NCBI RefSeq assembly: GCF_023374055.1
Contig: NZ_JAMBEP010000001.1
Location: 682,001-746,000 of the forward strand
Length of the DNA stretch: 64,000 nt
DNA from: Luteimonas galliterrae
GTDB taxonomy: Bacteria; Pseudomonadota; Gammaproteobacteria; Xanthomonadales; Xanthomonadaceae
Reading direction: 5' to 3'
The position numbers were made by a program, and so were the translations under genes. The notes below the pieces were generated by a model. That model did not search any database. It was not told the origin of the DNA and saw only the letters and a program-made list of their open reading frames with translations. Of this stretch, positions 55,167-64,000 are shown piece by piece (the stretch's first letter is position 1; the number at the start of each line of letters is the position of its first letter).

Positions 55167-55769
55167 TCAATACAAACGGTTCTGCCACCGCTCGGGCGGC
55201 AGCCAAGTGATCGTGTTCTCGCCGGCAGCGCGGATGCCGCCGGCCTGCACGGCAGCCAGCACATGGGCTTGCATCGCGCTCCAACTCTCGGCCTGCGCGC
55301 CGATCGCCGCGCCGATGCGGTTGTTGTGGGCGTCCATGGCACGGCTTTCGTTGCCGGCGCCACCGCGTTCCATCACCGCGGTGACCCAGTCGACCCAGCG
55401 CGGCGTCGCGGTGTAGGCGACGGTGGCGCTGGCCAACGCATGGCGATAGGCGTCGGCGGGCCCGTTGCGCCCGCCCGGCAGGTCTGCGGCGAACCATTGC
55501 GCGTAGACGGTGGCGAAGACGAAGATCGGATAAGCCGCCAGCAGTGCACAGATAACAGCGAGGCGGCGAAACCATCGTTTCCTCGTGCCGTCATTCCCGC
55601 GAAGGCGGGAATCCAGCGGCTTTCGTGACGAGGCCGCGGAATGTCCGAAGAGCGAAGTCACTGGATGACCAGCCGTTCGGCTGTTGAAAGCCCCGCCTTC
55701 GCGGGAATGACGGCTGAAAGCGAAGAGCTTCGCCTTTGCAGTCATCCAGTGGCGAAAACCTTGTTTCAC
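55167..55769 (-). CDS. Hypothetical membrane-anchored protein after carA (start uncertain)
   Basis: 200 residues if read from GTG 55769, which overlaps the carA stop (GTGA). A conserved-looking domain begins near residue 62: [20 protein letters not shown] is a membrane anchor, then [40 protein letters not shown] and [17 protein letters not shown] do not recognise the family. Residues about 20-60 are encoded by the family B palindromic repeat, so they probably are not ancestral; a start at GTG 55661 inside the repeat is also possible, and no in-frame start exists after it. The downstream secreted protein follows after seven bases. Confidence 0.6.
   Translation of the reverse strand: MKQGFRHWMTAKAKLFAFSRHSREGGAFNSRTAGHPVTSLFGHSAASSRKPLDSRLRGNDGTRKRWFRRLAVICALLAAYPIFVFATVYAQWFAADLPGGRNGPADAYRHALASATVAYTATPRWVDWVTAVMERGGAGNESRAMDAHNNRIGAAIGAQAESWSAMQAHVLAAVQAGGIRAAGENTITWLPPERWQNRLY
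55588..55713. repeat. Inverted repeat, family B copy 2
   Basis: CCGTCATTCCCGCGAAGGCG and its complement CGCCTTCGCGGGAATGACGG lie about 80 bases apart, with smaller mirrored parts (AGCGGCTTTC and GTTGAAAGC). Same core as the centre of the 21.8-kb element. It overlaps the 5' part of the gene after carA. Confidence 0.85.
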
Positions 55770-56890
55770 CTGCCGCTATCCATTGCCTGGATGAACCGAT
55801 CGAACAACGGCGCCACATCGTGCGGACCCGGCGACGCTTCCGGATGTCCTTGGAAACTGAACGCCGGCGCATCCGTCAAGGCGATGCCCTGGTTGCTGCC
55901 GTCGAACAGCGAGCGATGCGTGACGCGCGCATTGGCCGGCAACGTCGATTCGTCAACCGCGAAGCCGTGGTTCTGCGAAGTGATCATCACCCGGCCGGTG
56001 TCCAGGTCGATGACCGGATGGTTGGCGCCGTGGTGGCCGAATTTCATCTTCAGCGTCTTCGCACCGACCGCGAGGCCGAGCAGCTGGTGGCCCAGGCAGA
56101 TGCCGTAAGTCGGAATCTTCCTGGATACGAATTCACGGATCGCGGCGATCGCGTAATCGCAGGGCTCGGGATCGCCCGGGCCGTTGGACAAAAACACGCC
56201 ATCGGGCTTCAGCGCGAGCACGTCCGCCGCGGAGGTCTGCGCCGGCACTACGGTGACGTCGCAACCGCGCTCTGCGAGCATGCGCAGAATGTTGCGCTTC
56301 ACGCCAAAGTCGTAGGCCACCACTTTGTATTTCGCTTCCGCACGGGCGAACCGGTTGCTGTCCAGGTCCAACTGGCCGTCGCGCCATGGATAGGCGGCGC
56401 GGACGCTGACTTCCTTGGCCAGATCCATGCCCTTCAGGCCGGGGAACTTTCGGGCGGCCTCGACCGCTTTCTCCGCATCGATCTCGCCAGCCATCAGCGC
56501 CCCGTTCTGCGCGCCGCGGTCGCGCAACAGACGCGTCAGCTTGCGGGTGTCGATATCGGCGATGGCGACGATGCCGCGCGCCAGCAGCCATTCCGGCAGC
56601 GATACCTGGCTGCGCCAGCTGCTGGGCCGGCGCGGCACGTCGCGCACGATCAAGCCGGCGGCCCAGGCCTGCGCGGCTTCGTCGTCCTGGCCGGTGCAGC
56701 CGGTGTTGCCGATGTGCGGATAGGTCAGCGTGACGATCTGCCGGGCATAGGACGGATCGGTCAGGATTTCCTGGTAGCCGGTCATGGCGGTGTTGAACAC
56801 CACCTCGCCGACCGAAAGGCCGGGCGCGCCTACGGAAACGCCCTCGAAGACCGTTCCGTCTTCAAGCGCAAGGATTGCGGGCTGGGTCAC
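55766..56890 (-). CDS. carA: Carbamoyl-phosphate synthase small subunit
   Basis: Glutamine amidotransferase subunit that supplies ammonia to CarB. The 374 residues show [20 protein letters not shown], the class I amidotransferase nucleophile in [20 protein letters not shown] and the His/Glu pair in [13 protein letters not shown]. Length matches E. coli CarA (382). The start codon is GTG (56890) with a modest AGGCGAA before it. dapB is upstream beyond a palindromic repeat, the common dapB-carA-carB order. Confidence 0.97.
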   Translation of the reverse strand: MTQPAILALEDGTVFEGVSVGAPGLSVGEVVFNTAMTGYQEILTDPSYARQIVTLTYPHIGNTGCTGQDDEAAQAWAAGLIVRDVPRRPSSWRSQVSLPEWLLARGIVAIADIDTRKLTRLLRDRGAQNGALMAGEIDAEKAVEAARKFPGLKGMDLAKEVSVRAAYPWRDGQLDLDSNRFARAEAKYKVVAYDFGVKRNILRMLAERGCDVTVVPAQTSAADVLALKPDGVFLSNGPGDPEPCDYAIAAIREFVSRKIPTYGICLGHQLLGLAVGAKTLKMKFGHHGANHPVIDLDTGRVMITSQNHGFAVDESTLPANARVTHRSLFDGSNQGIALTDAPAFSFQGHPEASPGPHDVAPLFDRFIQAMDSGR

Positions 56891-57010
56891 GTGCTTCGCC
56901 TACGTCGGATTGCAAGAAACCGCCGAAGCGGCGGGAACCGGTCCGGAGGCAGGGGTGTCAGGCGAGCGAGAATGATACCGGGCCGGGGCTAAGGACGCCA
57001 GCGCGAATCT

Positions 57011-57131
57011 GCTTTTCGTAAGAGCGGCTTCAGCCGCGAGCTTCTCGGGTGGCATCAGGCCTCAAAGCAGGCACTGGATACGCCCCTGCTGTGGTCAAGA
57101 GCTCGCGGCTGAAGCCGCTCTTACGAAAAGC
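57011..57131. repeat. REP-like inverted repeat, family A copy 6
   Basis: GCTTTTCGTAAGAGCGGCTT and AAGCCGCTCTTACGAAAAGC mark the two ends, with CAGCCGCGAGC and GCTCGCGGCTG inside and a longer variable centre (about 55 bases). Between carA and dapB. Confidence 0.9.
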
Positions 57132-57137
57132 CGCTAT

Positions 57138-57845
57138 TCAGAGCAGATCGCGTAGCCGGTAAACGCCAGGAGCACGGCCTGAAAGCCGCCCGGCGGCATG
57201 CAGCGCGCCGCGGGCGAAGATATCGCGGTTGGTGGCGCGATGGACCAATTCGATCCGCTCGCCGATGCCGGCGAACTGGATCAGATGCTCGCCGACGATG
57301 TCCCCAGCACGCAGGCTGGCGTAACGCGCCAGGGCGCCGCCCTGCCCCGCGGCTTCGCCCAGTGCCAGCGCAGTGCCCGAAGGTGCATCTTTCTTGCCCG
57401 CGTGGTGCGCTTCGACGATATCGCAGTCCCAGCCGGGCAAGGCCGCGGCGGCGCGTTCGACCAGCTCGCTCAGCACCGCCACGCCCAGGCTGAAGTTCGC
57501 CGCCCAGAGCACCGGGATCCGGGCCGAGGCTTCGGCGATGGCCGCACGCTGGGCCTCGCTTAAGCCGGTAGTGCCGGATACCAGCGCCGCGCCGCGTTCG
57601 GCGCACAGGGCCAGGATCGGGTCGAAGGCTTCGGCCAGGCTGAAATCGACGGCCGCATCGAACGCCGGCACGCCCGCAAGCTCGTTGCTGGCGAATTGCG
57701 GTACGCCGTCGATCACGCGCTGGCCGACCTTGCGCGATACGGCGCCCACGACAGTGCAATTCCCGCCTTCCGCGCACAGCCGCAGCAGGGCCTGGCCCAT
57801 GCGGCCGGAGGCGCCGTGGATCAGCAGTTTCGCCGTTTCGGTCAT
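57138..57845 (-). CDS. dapB: 4-hydroxy-tetrahydrodipicolinate reductase
   Basis: NAD(P)H-dependent step of lysine and diaminopimelate synthesis. The 235 residues contain the dinucleotide loop LIHGASGRMGQALLRLC (8-24), GTTGLSEAQRAAIAEAS, and the catalytic IVEAHHAGKKDAPSGTALAL with His-His and Lys. Somewhat shorter than E. coli DapB (273) but normal for Xanthomonadaceae. Flanked on both sides by family A repeats. Start ATG 57845. Confidence 0.96.
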   Translation of the reverse strand: MTETAKLLIHGASGRMGQALLRLCAEGGNCTVVGAVSRKVGQRVIDGVPQFASNELAGVPAFDAAVDFSLAEAFDPILALCAERGAALVSGTTGLSEAQRAAIAEASARIPVLWAANFSLGVAVLSELVERAAAALPGWDCDIVEAHHAGKKDAPSGTALALGEAAGQGGALARYASLRAGDIVGEHLIQFAGIGERIELVHRATNRDIFARGALHAAGRLSGRAPGVYRLRDLL

Positions 57846-57890
57846 GCGCTCAGGCTAGCCGCAGCGCCCCACCGTCCACAAGAGCCGCGT

Positions 57891-57983
57891 GCTCTTCGTA
57901 AGAGCGGCTTCAGCCGCGAGCCTTCTCACTGCAAATCGCGGTACGGGAAAAAAGCTCGCGGCTGAAGCCGCTCTTACGAAAAG
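57891..57983. repeat. REP-like inverted repeat, family A copy 7
   Basis: GCTCTTCGTAAGAGCGGCTT and AAGCCGCTCTTACGAAAAGC with CAGCCGCGAGC/GCTCGCGGCTG inside. Same subtype (CGTAAGAG ends) as copy 6. Between dapB and the dicarboxylate transporter gene. Confidence 0.9.
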
Positions 57984-57986
57984 CAG

Positions 57987-59291
57987 TCAATCGCCCTGGT
58001 CGGGATCGCGCAGCACCGGCGCGCTTTCCGGCTGCGGGCCGGCCGCGAACGCGGCGCGCATCTTGGCGTCGTCGCGCAGGCCTTCCCACTTGGCGATCAC
58101 CATCGTCGCCACGCCGTTGCCGATGAAGTTGGTGATGGCCCGCGCCTCGGACATGAAACGGTCCACGCCCAGGATCAGCGCCACGCCTTCCACGGGCACC
58201 TTGCCGCCGAGCGCGGCCAGCGTCGCGGCCAGCGTCACGAAGCCCGAACCGGTGACGCCGGCCGCGCCCTTCGATGTCAGCAGAAGCACCGCCAACAAGG
58301 TGAGCTCCTCGCCCAGGCTCAGGTCGACGCCGACGGCCTGGGCGATGAATATCGCCGCCATCGTCAGGTAGATGCAGGTGCCGTCGAGATTGAAGGAATA
58401 GCCGGTAGGCACGACCAGGCCGACCGCGGCACGGTCGCAGCCGGCTTCTTCCAGCCGGTTGATCAGGCGCGGCAGCGCCGATTCCGAAGACGAAGTGCCC
58501 AGCACCAGCAAGAGCTCGCCGCGGATGTGCTTGAGGAAGCGCCAAAGCGAAAAACCCGAGATCCGCGCCACCGCGCCCAGCACCACGAACACGAACGCGA
58601 AACAGGTGATGTAGACCGCGAACAGCAGCCAGCCCAGCGACGCCAGCGACCCCAGGCCGAACTTGCCGATGGTGAACGCCATCGCCCCGAACGCGCCGAT
58701 CGGCGCCAACCGCATGATCATGCCGACGATGCCGAACACCACGTGCGACAGGTCCTCGCACAGTTCGAGCACCCGCTGTCCTGCGCCGCCCATCCGGGTC
58801 AGCGCGACGCCGGTCAGCAGGGCCACCAGCAACACCTGCAGCAATTTGCCTTCGGTGAAGGCCGAGAGGAAATCGTGCGGGATGATGTCCAGCAGGAAAG
58901 GGACCGTGCCCTGTTCGTGTGCGGCCTTCTGGTATTGGGCGATGCCGGACGCGTCGATCTGCGCCGGATCGATATTCATGCCGGCGCCCGGCTTCAGCAC
59001 ATTGGCCACGACCAGGCCGATCACCAGCGCCAGCGTCGTCAACACTTCGAAATAGATGAGCGCCTTCAGCCCGATCTTGCCGACGTGGCGCAAGTCGCCG
59101 ATCTTGGCGATGCCGGCGACGATGGTGAGGAAGATCACCGGCGCGATGATCATCTTGACCAGCTTGATGAAGCCGTCGCCGAGCGGCTTCATCTTGGCGC
59201 CGAGCTCGGGGTGGAAGTGCCCCACCAGTACGCCGATCGCGATCGCGATCAGCACCTGGATGTACAGGTTCTTCCACCAGCCCTTGGCCAT
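57987..59291 (-). CDS. dctA: C4-dicarboxylate:cation symporter, DctA-type
   Basis: Inner-membrane transporter that takes up succinate, malate and fumarate with cations. The 434 residues have the DAACS-family hallmarks: [20 protein letters not shown], the serine-rich reentrant loop [40 protein letters not shown] and [28 protein letters not shown] and the NLDGT string favour DctA over glutamate carriers. Start ATG 59291 has GGGAGGG 6-8 bases upstream; a longer frame starts at 59330. Inserted between dnaJ and dapB. Confidence 0.92.
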   Translation of the reverse strand: MAKGWWKNLYIQVLIAIAIGVLVGHFHPELGAKMKPLGDGFIKLVKMIIAPVIFLTIVAGIAKIGDLRHVGKIGLKALIYFEVLTTLALVIGLVVANVLKPGAGMNIDPAQIDASGIAQYQKAAHEQGTVPFLLDIIPHDFLSAFTEGKLLQVLLVALLTGVALTRMGGAGQRVLELCEDLSHVVFGIVGMIMRLAPIGAFGAMAFTIGKFGLGSLASLGWLLFAVYITCFAFVFVVLGAVARISGFSLWRFLKHIRGELLLVLGTSSSESALPRLINRLEEAGCDRAAVGLVVPTGYSFNLDGTCIYLTMAAIFIAQAVGVDLSLGEELTLLAVLLLTSKGAAGVTGSGFVTLAATLAALGGKVPVEGVALILGVDRFMSEARAITNFIGNGVATMVIAKWEGLRDDAKMRAAFAAGPQPESAPVLRDPDQGD

Positions 59292-59336
59292 GCCGCCCTC
59301 CCAGACGAACCGGCCGAGCCTAGCACGCACTGCTTT

Positions 59337-59421
59337 TCGTGGGAGCGGCCTTTGTGGGAGCGGCTTTAGCCGCGAGCTCTTCCAGGTCTCGAAGAGCTCG
59401 CGGCTAAAGTCGCTCCCACAA
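59337..59421. repeat. REP-like inverted repeat, family A copy 8
   Basis: TTTGTGGGAGCGGCTTTAGC and GCTAAAGTCGCTCCCACAAG, with GCGAGCTCTTC and GAAGAGCTCGC inside and an extra half unit (CGTGGGAGCGGCC) to the left. It lies downstream of dnaJ. Confidence 0.9.
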
Positions 59422-59438
59422 GAGCGACAACAAAGCCG

Positions 59439-60566
59439 CTAGGACGTCATGCGGTCCCAGAAACCCTTGACGCCGTCGATGAAAGTGCTGGACCGCGGCG
59501 AATGGCGGCGCGCGCCCTCGCCGATGAAGGTCGCTTCGAACTGCTCCAGCAAAGTCCGCTGCTCGGCGGTCAGGTTGACCGGCGTCTCGACCACGGCGCG
59601 GCAGTACAAATCGCCCGGCGCGCGGCTGCGCACCGACTTGACGCCCTTGTCGCGCAGGCGGAACACCTTGCCGGTCTGGGTTTCGGCCGGTATGCGGATT
59701 TCGGCCTCGCCGTCGAGGGTGGGTACGCGCACCGTGTCGCCGAGCGCGGCCTGCGAGATGCGGATCGGCACTTCGCAATGCAGGTCGTCGCCGTCGCGGG
59801 TGAAGATTTCGTGCTCGCGCACGCGGATCTCGACATAGAGATCGCCCGGCGGGCTGCCGGGCGGGCCGGCTTCGCCTTCGCCGGACAGGCGGATGCGATC
59901 GCCGTTGTCCACGCCGGCGGGAATCTTCACCGACAACACTTTTTCCTGCTCGACGCGGCCGTTGCCGTGGCACTCCGCGCATGGATTTCTGATGGTCTTG
60001 CCGCGGCCGTTGCAATGCGGGCACGGCTGCTGCATCGAAAAGATGCCGCGCTGCATCCGCACCTGGCCATGGCCGCGGCAGGTATGGCAGGTCTCCAGCT
60101 TGCCGTCTTCGGAACCGGTGCCGTTGCAATGCCCGCAGGCGGCGAGCGTGGGGATTTCGATGCGCCTTTCGAGGCCGGCGACGGCTTCTTCCAGGTCGAG
60201 CTCCATCACATAGCCGATATCGGCGCCGCGGCGCGGACCGCGCGCGGCACCGCCGCCGAAAATGTTGCCGAAAATGTCGCCGAAGATATCGCCGACGTCG
60301 CCGAAGCCCGCCGGGCCGCTGTTGCCGCCGCCCATGCCGTGCTCGAAAGCGGCGTGGCCGTGCGCGTCGTACATGCGGCGCTTGCCGCCATCGGACAGCA
60401 CTTCGTAGGCTTCCTTGCATTCCTTGAACGAGGCTTCGGATTCCTTGTCGCCGGGATTGCGGTCCGGATGGTATTTCATCGCGCAGCGCCGATAGGCCTT
60501 CTTCAGCTCCTCGTCGGTCGCCGTGCGCGCCACGCCCAGTACTTCGTAGTAATCCCGCTTGCTCAT
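59439..60566 (-). CDS. dnaJ: Chaperone protein DnaJ
   Basis: Hsp40 co-chaperone of DnaK. The 375 residues show the J domain with HPD ([18 protein letters not shown]), a Gly/Phe-rich linker ([20 protein letters not shown]), four zinc-binding CxxCxGxG units ([32 protein letters not shown]) and the C-terminal substrate-binding domain. Length matches E. coli DnaJ (376). A haemoglobin gene stands between it and dnaK. Confidence 0.97.
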   Translation of the reverse strand: MSKRDYYEVLGVARTATDEELKKAYRRCAMKYHPDRNPGDKESEASFKECKEAYEVLSDGGKRRMYDAHGHAAFEHGMGGGNSGPAGFGDVGDIFGDIFGNIFGGGAARGPRRGADIGYVMELDLEEAVAGLERRIEIPTLAACGHCNGTGSEDGKLETCHTCRGHGQVRMQRGIFSMQQPCPHCNGRGKTIRNPCAECHGNGRVEQEKVLSVKIPAGVDNGDRIRLSGEGEAGPPGSPPGDLYVEIRVREHEIFTRDGDDLHCEVPIRISQAALGDTVRVPTLDGEAEIRIPAETQTGKVFRLRDKGVKSVRSRAPGDLYCRAVVETPVNLTAEQRTLLEQFEATFIGEGARRHSPRSSTFIDGVKGFWDRMTS

Positions 60567-60606
60567 GTATTGGTTTTCTTGGAATGCATGAATTCGCCGG
60601 CGTCGC

Positions 60607-61119
60607 TCATGGCGCGACGTACGGCCCTTTGGTTTCGCCCCAACCCCATTGCGGCATTGGCTGTTCTTCGGCGACTTCCGCGCCCGGCTGCGAGTTGATC
60701 ACGGCCAGGCGGGTACCCCATTCGATATACGCCACGAAGGACGAACGGAATTCCGGATCGTCCGGCAGGCCGATTTCGTCGGCGGCATCGATCAGCAACT
60801 GCACCCAACGGCGGCGCTGCGCTTCCTGCAGATGGCGGCCCAGATGGTGCCTGATCATCTCCGCGTGCCCGCCGTGGCTTTCCGAATATGCCTTCGGGCC
60901 GCCGAACACTTCGGCGAGGAAACGCGCGACGTGCCGCGGGTGTTCCGGATCCATTTTCGCGAACACCGGCTGCAGCAACGGATCGGCGTTGACCTTGCCG
61001 TAAAACGCTTCGGTCAGCGTTTCCAATGCGGCCATCCCGCCTGCCCAGTCATACGGGCTGGACGGTGCGGCGGATGCAGGTTCCTGGACTTCAGTGGTCA
61101 TTGCGCGATCCGTTTGCAT
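60607..61119 (-). CDS. Group II truncated haemoglobin
   Basis: Haem protein of the 2-on-2 globin fold, likely binding O2, NO or peroxide. The 170-residue sequence shows [40 protein letters not shown], the F-helix with proximal His ([20 protein letters not shown]) and the group II Trp at G8 ([20 protein letters not shown]). An N-terminal extension of about 25 residues and a C-terminal tail ([18 protein letters not shown]) frame the globin. Start may be ATG 61119 or ATG 61101. A strong terminator sits just upstream, so read-through from dnaK or its own promoter in a very short space must express it. Gene context suggests a stress link, inferred only. Confidence 0.93.
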   Translation of the reverse strand: MQTDRAMTTEVQEPASAAPSSPYDWAGGMAALETLTEAFYGKVNADPLLQPVFAKMDPEHPRHVARFLAEVFGGPKAYSESHGGHAEMIRHHLGRHLQEAQRRRWVQLLIDAADEIGLPDDPEFRSSFVAYIEWGTRLAVINSQPGAEVAEEQPMPQWGWGETKGPYVAP

Positions 61120-61138
61120 ACCGTCGGAGCGGAGCTTC

Positions 61139-61176
61139 AAAAGAAACGGGAGCACGCAGCGAACCACGTCTCCCGT
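61139..61176 (-). terminator. Rho-independent terminator of dnaK
   Basis: On the minus strand ACGGGAG-ACGTGG, loop TTCG, CTGCGT-G-CTCCCGT (one bulged G) is followed by TTCTTTT. It stands 22 bases after the dnaK stop. Confidence 0.85.
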
Positions 61177-61198
61177 CTCTCGATTCCCGTACCCGGGC

Positions 61199-63118
61199 TT
61201 ACTTTTTCTCGTCGTCCCTGACCTCGGTGAACTCGGCGTCGACGACGTCGTCGTTCTTCGAGGCGGACGCGCCGGCATCGCTCTCGGCACCCGGCTGCTG
61301 CGCGGCGGCAGCGGCGGCGTACAGCGACTGTCCGGCTTCTTCCAACGCTTTCGACTTGGCCTCGATCTGGGCTTTGTCGTCGCCCTTCATCGCGGTTTCC
61401 AGGTCCGCCAGCGCGGCTTCGGTCTTGCCGATGATCTCGCCGCCGACCTTGTCGCCGTGCTCCTTGATGGCGCTGCGGGTGGCATGGATCAGCGCATCGG
61501 CCTGATTGCGCGCGTTGACCAGCTCGTGGAACTTCTTGTCTTCCTCGCGATGCGCTTCGGCATCGCTGACCATGCGCTGGATTTCCTCATCCGACAGGCC
61601 CGAACCAGCCTTGATCTCGACCTTCTGCTCCTTGCCGGTCTTCTTGTCCTTGGCGTGCACGTGCAGGATGCCGTTGGCGTCGATGTCGAACGACACTTCC
61701 ACCTGCGGCATGCCGCGCGGCGACGGCTCGATGCCGGACAAGTCGAACTTGGCCAGCGACTTGTTGAAACGAGCCTGATCGCGCTCGCCCTGCAGCACAT
61801 GCACCGTCACCGCGGACTGGTTGTCCTCGGCGGTGGAGAAGGTCTGCGAGGCCTTGGTCGGGATGGTGGTGTTCTTCTCGATGATCTTGGTGAATACGCC
61901 GCCCAGCGTCTCGATGCCCAGCGACAACGGGGTCACGTCGAGCAGCAGCACGTCCTTGACGTCGCCGGCCAGCACGCCGCCCTGGATCGCGGCGCCCAGG
62001 GCCACGGCCTCGTCGGGGTTGACGTCCTTGCGCGGTTCCTTGCCGAAGAAGTCGGCCACGGCCTGCTGCACTTTCGGCATGCGGGTCTGGCCGCCGACCA
62101 GGATCACTTCGCCGATTTCGCTGGCGCGCAGGCCTGCGTCGTTCAGCGCGATGCGGCACGGTTCGATGGTCTTCTTGATCAGGTCCTCGACCAGGGCTTC
62201 GAGCTTGGCGCGCGTGAGCTTCAGGTTGAGGTGCTTGGGACCGGAAGCGTCGGCGGTCACGTACGGCAGGTTCACTTCGGTCTGCTGCGAGCTGGAGAGC
62301 TCGATCTTGGCGCGCTCGGCCGCATCCTTCAGGCGCTGCAACGCCAACGGATCCTTGCGCAGGTCGATGCCCTGCTCTTTCTGGAATTCGTCGACCAGGT
62401 AGTCGATGACGCGCTTGTCGAAATCTTCGCCGCCCAGGAAGGTGTCGCCGTTGGTAGCCAGCACTTCGAACTGCTTTTCGCCGTCGACGTTGGCGATTTC
62501 GATGATCGACACGTCGAAGGTGCCGCCGCCCAGGTCGTAGACGACGATCTTGCGGTCGCCGCCGGCCTTGTCCAGGCCATAGGCCAGCGCAGCCGCGGTC
62601 GGCTCGTTGATGATGCGCTTGACGTCCAGGCCGGCGATCTTGCCGGCGTCCTTGGTGGCCTGGCGCTGGCTGTCGTTGAAGTAGGCCGGCACCGTGATCA
62701 CCGCTTCGGTGACCGTCTCGCCCAGGTAGGCCTCGGCGGTCTTCTTCATCTTTTCGAGGATGCGCGCGGACACTTCCTGCGCGGACAGCTTCTTGCCGTC
62801 GCTGGTCGCGACCCAGGCGTCGCCGTTGTCGTGCTCGACGATCGCGTACGGGACCAGGTCGCGGTCCTTCTTCACTTCCGCATCGTTGAACTTGCGGCCG
62901 ATCAGGCGCTTGACGGCGTAGAAGGTGTTCTTGGGATTGGTGACGGCCTGGCGCTTGGCGGAAGCGCCCACCAACACCTCGCCGTCCTTGCTGTAGGCGA
63001 CGATCGAAGGCGTGGTGCGGTCGCCCTCCGAATTTTCGATGACGCGGGCCTTGCCGCCCTCCATGATCGCCACGCACGAATTGGTCGTGCCGAGATCGAT
63101 GCCGATGATCTTGCCCAT
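61199..63118 (-). CDS. dnaK: Chaperone protein DnaK (Hsp70)
   Basis: ATP-dependent folding chaperone. The 639 residues include [20 protein letters not shown], the ATPase core [16 protein letters not shown] and [16 protein letters not shown], the substrate-binding domain ([20 protein letters not shown]) and the lid, ending with acidic [11 protein letters not shown]. Length matches E. coli DnaK (638). GAGGGAG precedes ATG 63118; a longer frame from 63205 has no support. Third gene of hrcA-grpE-dnaK. Confidence 0.98.
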   Translation of the reverse strand: MGKIIGIDLGTTNSCVAIMEGGKARVIENSEGDRTTPSIVAYSKDGEVLVGASAKRQAVTNPKNTFYAVKRLIGRKFNDAEVKKDRDLVPYAIVEHDNGDAWVATSDGKKLSAQEVSARILEKMKKTAEAYLGETVTEAVITVPAYFNDSQRQATKDAGKIAGLDVKRIINEPTAAALAYGLDKAGGDRKIVVYDLGGGTFDVSIIEIANVDGEKQFEVLATNGDTFLGGEDFDKRVIDYLVDEFQKEQGIDLRKDPLALQRLKDAAERAKIELSSSQQTEVNLPYVTADASGPKHLNLKLTRAKLEALVEDLIKKTIEPCRIALNDAGLRASEIGEVILVGGQTRMPKVQQAVADFFGKEPRKDVNPDEAVALGAAIQGGVLAGDVKDVLLLDVTPLSLGIETLGGVFTKIIEKNTTIPTKASQTFSTAEDNQSAVTVHVLQGERDQARFNKSLAKFDLSGIEPSPRGMPQVEVSFDIDANGILHVHAKDKKTGKEQKVEIKAGSGLSDEEIQRMVSDAEAHREEDKKFHELVNARNQADALIHATRSAIKEHGDKVGGEIIGKTEAALADLETAMKGDDKAQIEAKSKALEEAGQSLYAAAAAAQQPGAESDAGASASKNDDVVDAEFTEVRDDEKK

Positions 63119-63222
63119 GGTATTGCTCCCTCTCTCGAATCTGAATGTTGGGGACGGCCGTTGCCGTCGATGTCCGTAATCTGGGGCCTGGGGCCGCCGG
63201 TTCAAGCGTTCGCCTACATCGT

Positions 63223-63741
63223 CTAGTCGTGCTTGGCGACAACCACCATGGCCGGCCGCAGCAAGCGCTCGTTCAACAGGTAACCCTTCTGGAAGGTCTG
63301 GGCGACCGCGCCCGGGGGCACGCCCTGCGCGTCGACCACGCTCGCGGCCTGGTGCCGGTCCGGGTCGAAACTGTCGCCGGGCATCGGCGCCACTTCGACC
63401 AGGCCATTGGCCTCGGCGACCTTGTGCAGCTGGCGCAGGGTCAGCTCCACGCCGGCACGCAGCGGGTCGTTTTGCGGGGCGGTGACCAGCGCCGCTTCCA
63501 GGCTGTCGAACACCGGCAGCAGATCGGCCAGCAGGCGCTCGTTGGCGAATTTGCGGGCCAGCTCGACGTCGCGCGCCAGGCGCTTGCGCTGGTTGTCCAG
63601 GTCGGCGCGCTCGCGCAGCGATTCGGCGCGCAGTTGTTCCAGGTCGCCTTTCAGAGTCTCGATCAAGCCGTACAGGGGGTGGTCGGCGTCCAGGGCCGCT
63701 TCTGCGGCCGCATCGTCGGGTCGTTGTTCGGTTGCGGTCAT
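63223..63741 (-). CDS. grpE: Nucleotide exchange factor GrpE
   Basis: 172-residue partner that releases ADP from DnaK. A helical N-terminal dimerisation region ([40 protein letters not shown]) is followed by the beta-domain with [20 protein letters not shown] and [20 protein letters not shown], the GrpE signature. Lies 104 bases upstream of dnaK and 42 bases after hrcA. Confidence 0.97.
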   Translation of the reverse strand: MTATEQRPDDAAAEAALDADHPLYGLIETLKGDLEQLRAESLRERADLDNQRKRLARDVELARKFANERLLADLLPVFDSLEAALVTAPQNDPLRAGVELTLRQLHKVAEANGLVEVAPMPGDSFDPDRHQAASVVDAQGVPPGAVAQTFQKGYLLNERLLRPAMVVVAKHD

Positions 63742-63783
63742 GTCCAGGTTCCGGGCGGTCGTCCTGCCGCCCTACCCGACAAC

Positions 63784-64000
63784 CTATGAGGGCTGGGCCC
63801 CGGGATTCAAGGCGGAACCCAGCGCGTCGGCCGCCGCCTGCACGACCGGAATGACTCGGTCGTAGGCCATCCGGGTCGGCCCGATCACGCCCAGCACGCC
63901 CAGCACGCGGCCGCCGGCGGCATACGGCGCGGTCACCAGCGACACGCCGTCCAGCGGCGCCAGGCCGGTCTCCTCGCCGATGAAGATGCGCACGCCGGGC
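63784..64000 (-). CDS. hrcA: Heat-inducible repressor HrcA (C-terminal end; 5' part beyond window)
   Basis: Last 71 or so residues of HrcA, the repressor that binds CIRCE operators of heat-shock operons. Visible motifs are [40 protein letters not shown] and [20 protein letters not shown], the end of the family's regulatory domain. The start and the DNA-binding domain lie outside the window, as would any CIRCE site upstream of it. Position before grpE-dnaK confirms the call. Confidence 0.93.
   Translation of the reverse strand, partial: PGVRIFIGEETGLAPLDGVSLVTAPYAAGGRVLGVLGVIGPTRMAYDRVIPVVQAAADALGSALNPGAQPS

Overview
This 64-kb window is GC-rich, densely coded bacterial chromosome. Gene content and order point to the Xanthomonadaceae/Lysobacteraceae: an rpf quorum-sensing cluster (acnA/rpfA, rpfB, rpfF, rpfC, rpfG, rpfD) is joined to lysS, prfB, recJ, greA, carB, carA, dapB, dnaJ, dnaK, grpE and hrcA, as I recall it in Xanthomonas. 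Abundant short inverted repeats built on GGAGCGGCTTTAGCCGCGAG and a secreted Vibrio-type M28 aminopeptidase would suit a Lysobacter-like genus. I cannot name the species. I saw no rRNA, tRNA, CRISPR array, integrase or insertion sequence.

Region 1 (1-13.4 kb) is accessory and mostly secreted or envelope proteins. It holds the M28 aminopeptidase (cut by the window edge) and a small secreted protein. Next comes a five-gene operon (5304 down to 1387, minus strand) that I read as a divergent Fap functional-amyloid export system: a Gly/Ala-rich secreted protein, a small secreted protein, a C39 peptidase (FapD-like), a FapE-like protein and a FapF-like outer-membrane barrel. Two unknown membrane proteins, a membrane-bound CadC-like regulator with TPR repeats, an LVIVD-repeat propeller protein and a Kelch/DUF11 protein follow.

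Region 2 (13.5-32.4 kb) is core housekeeping. It includes crcB, rarA, lolA and ftsK; ald and trxB; a DUF482-type acyltransferase, aat and infA; a beta-helix surface protein and an Asp/Glu racemase-like protein; clpA-clpS; and the overlapping nudJ-mnmA-hflD set. Aat and ClpS/ClpA together supply N-end-rule tagging, recognition and degradation.

Region 3 (32.5-47.4 kb) is the rpf cluster. RpfF and RpfB make and turn over the DSF fatty-acid signal. RpfC senses it and phosphorelays to the HD-GYP phosphodiesterase RpfG. rpfB-rpfF converge on rpfG-rpfC, and rpfH is absent. lysS, a frameshifted prfB and the LytTR regulator rpfD follow, then an acyltransferase.

Region 4 (47.4-64 kb) is a housekeeping block entirely on the minus strand: hrcA-grpE-dnaK, a group II truncated haemoglobin, dnaJ, a DctA-type transporter, dapB, carA, two unknown secreted/membrane proteins, carB-greA-SH3 protein (overlapping ATGA junctions), a conserved protein and recJ. 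Most gaps between transcription units carry a palindromic repeat or a hairpin terminator.
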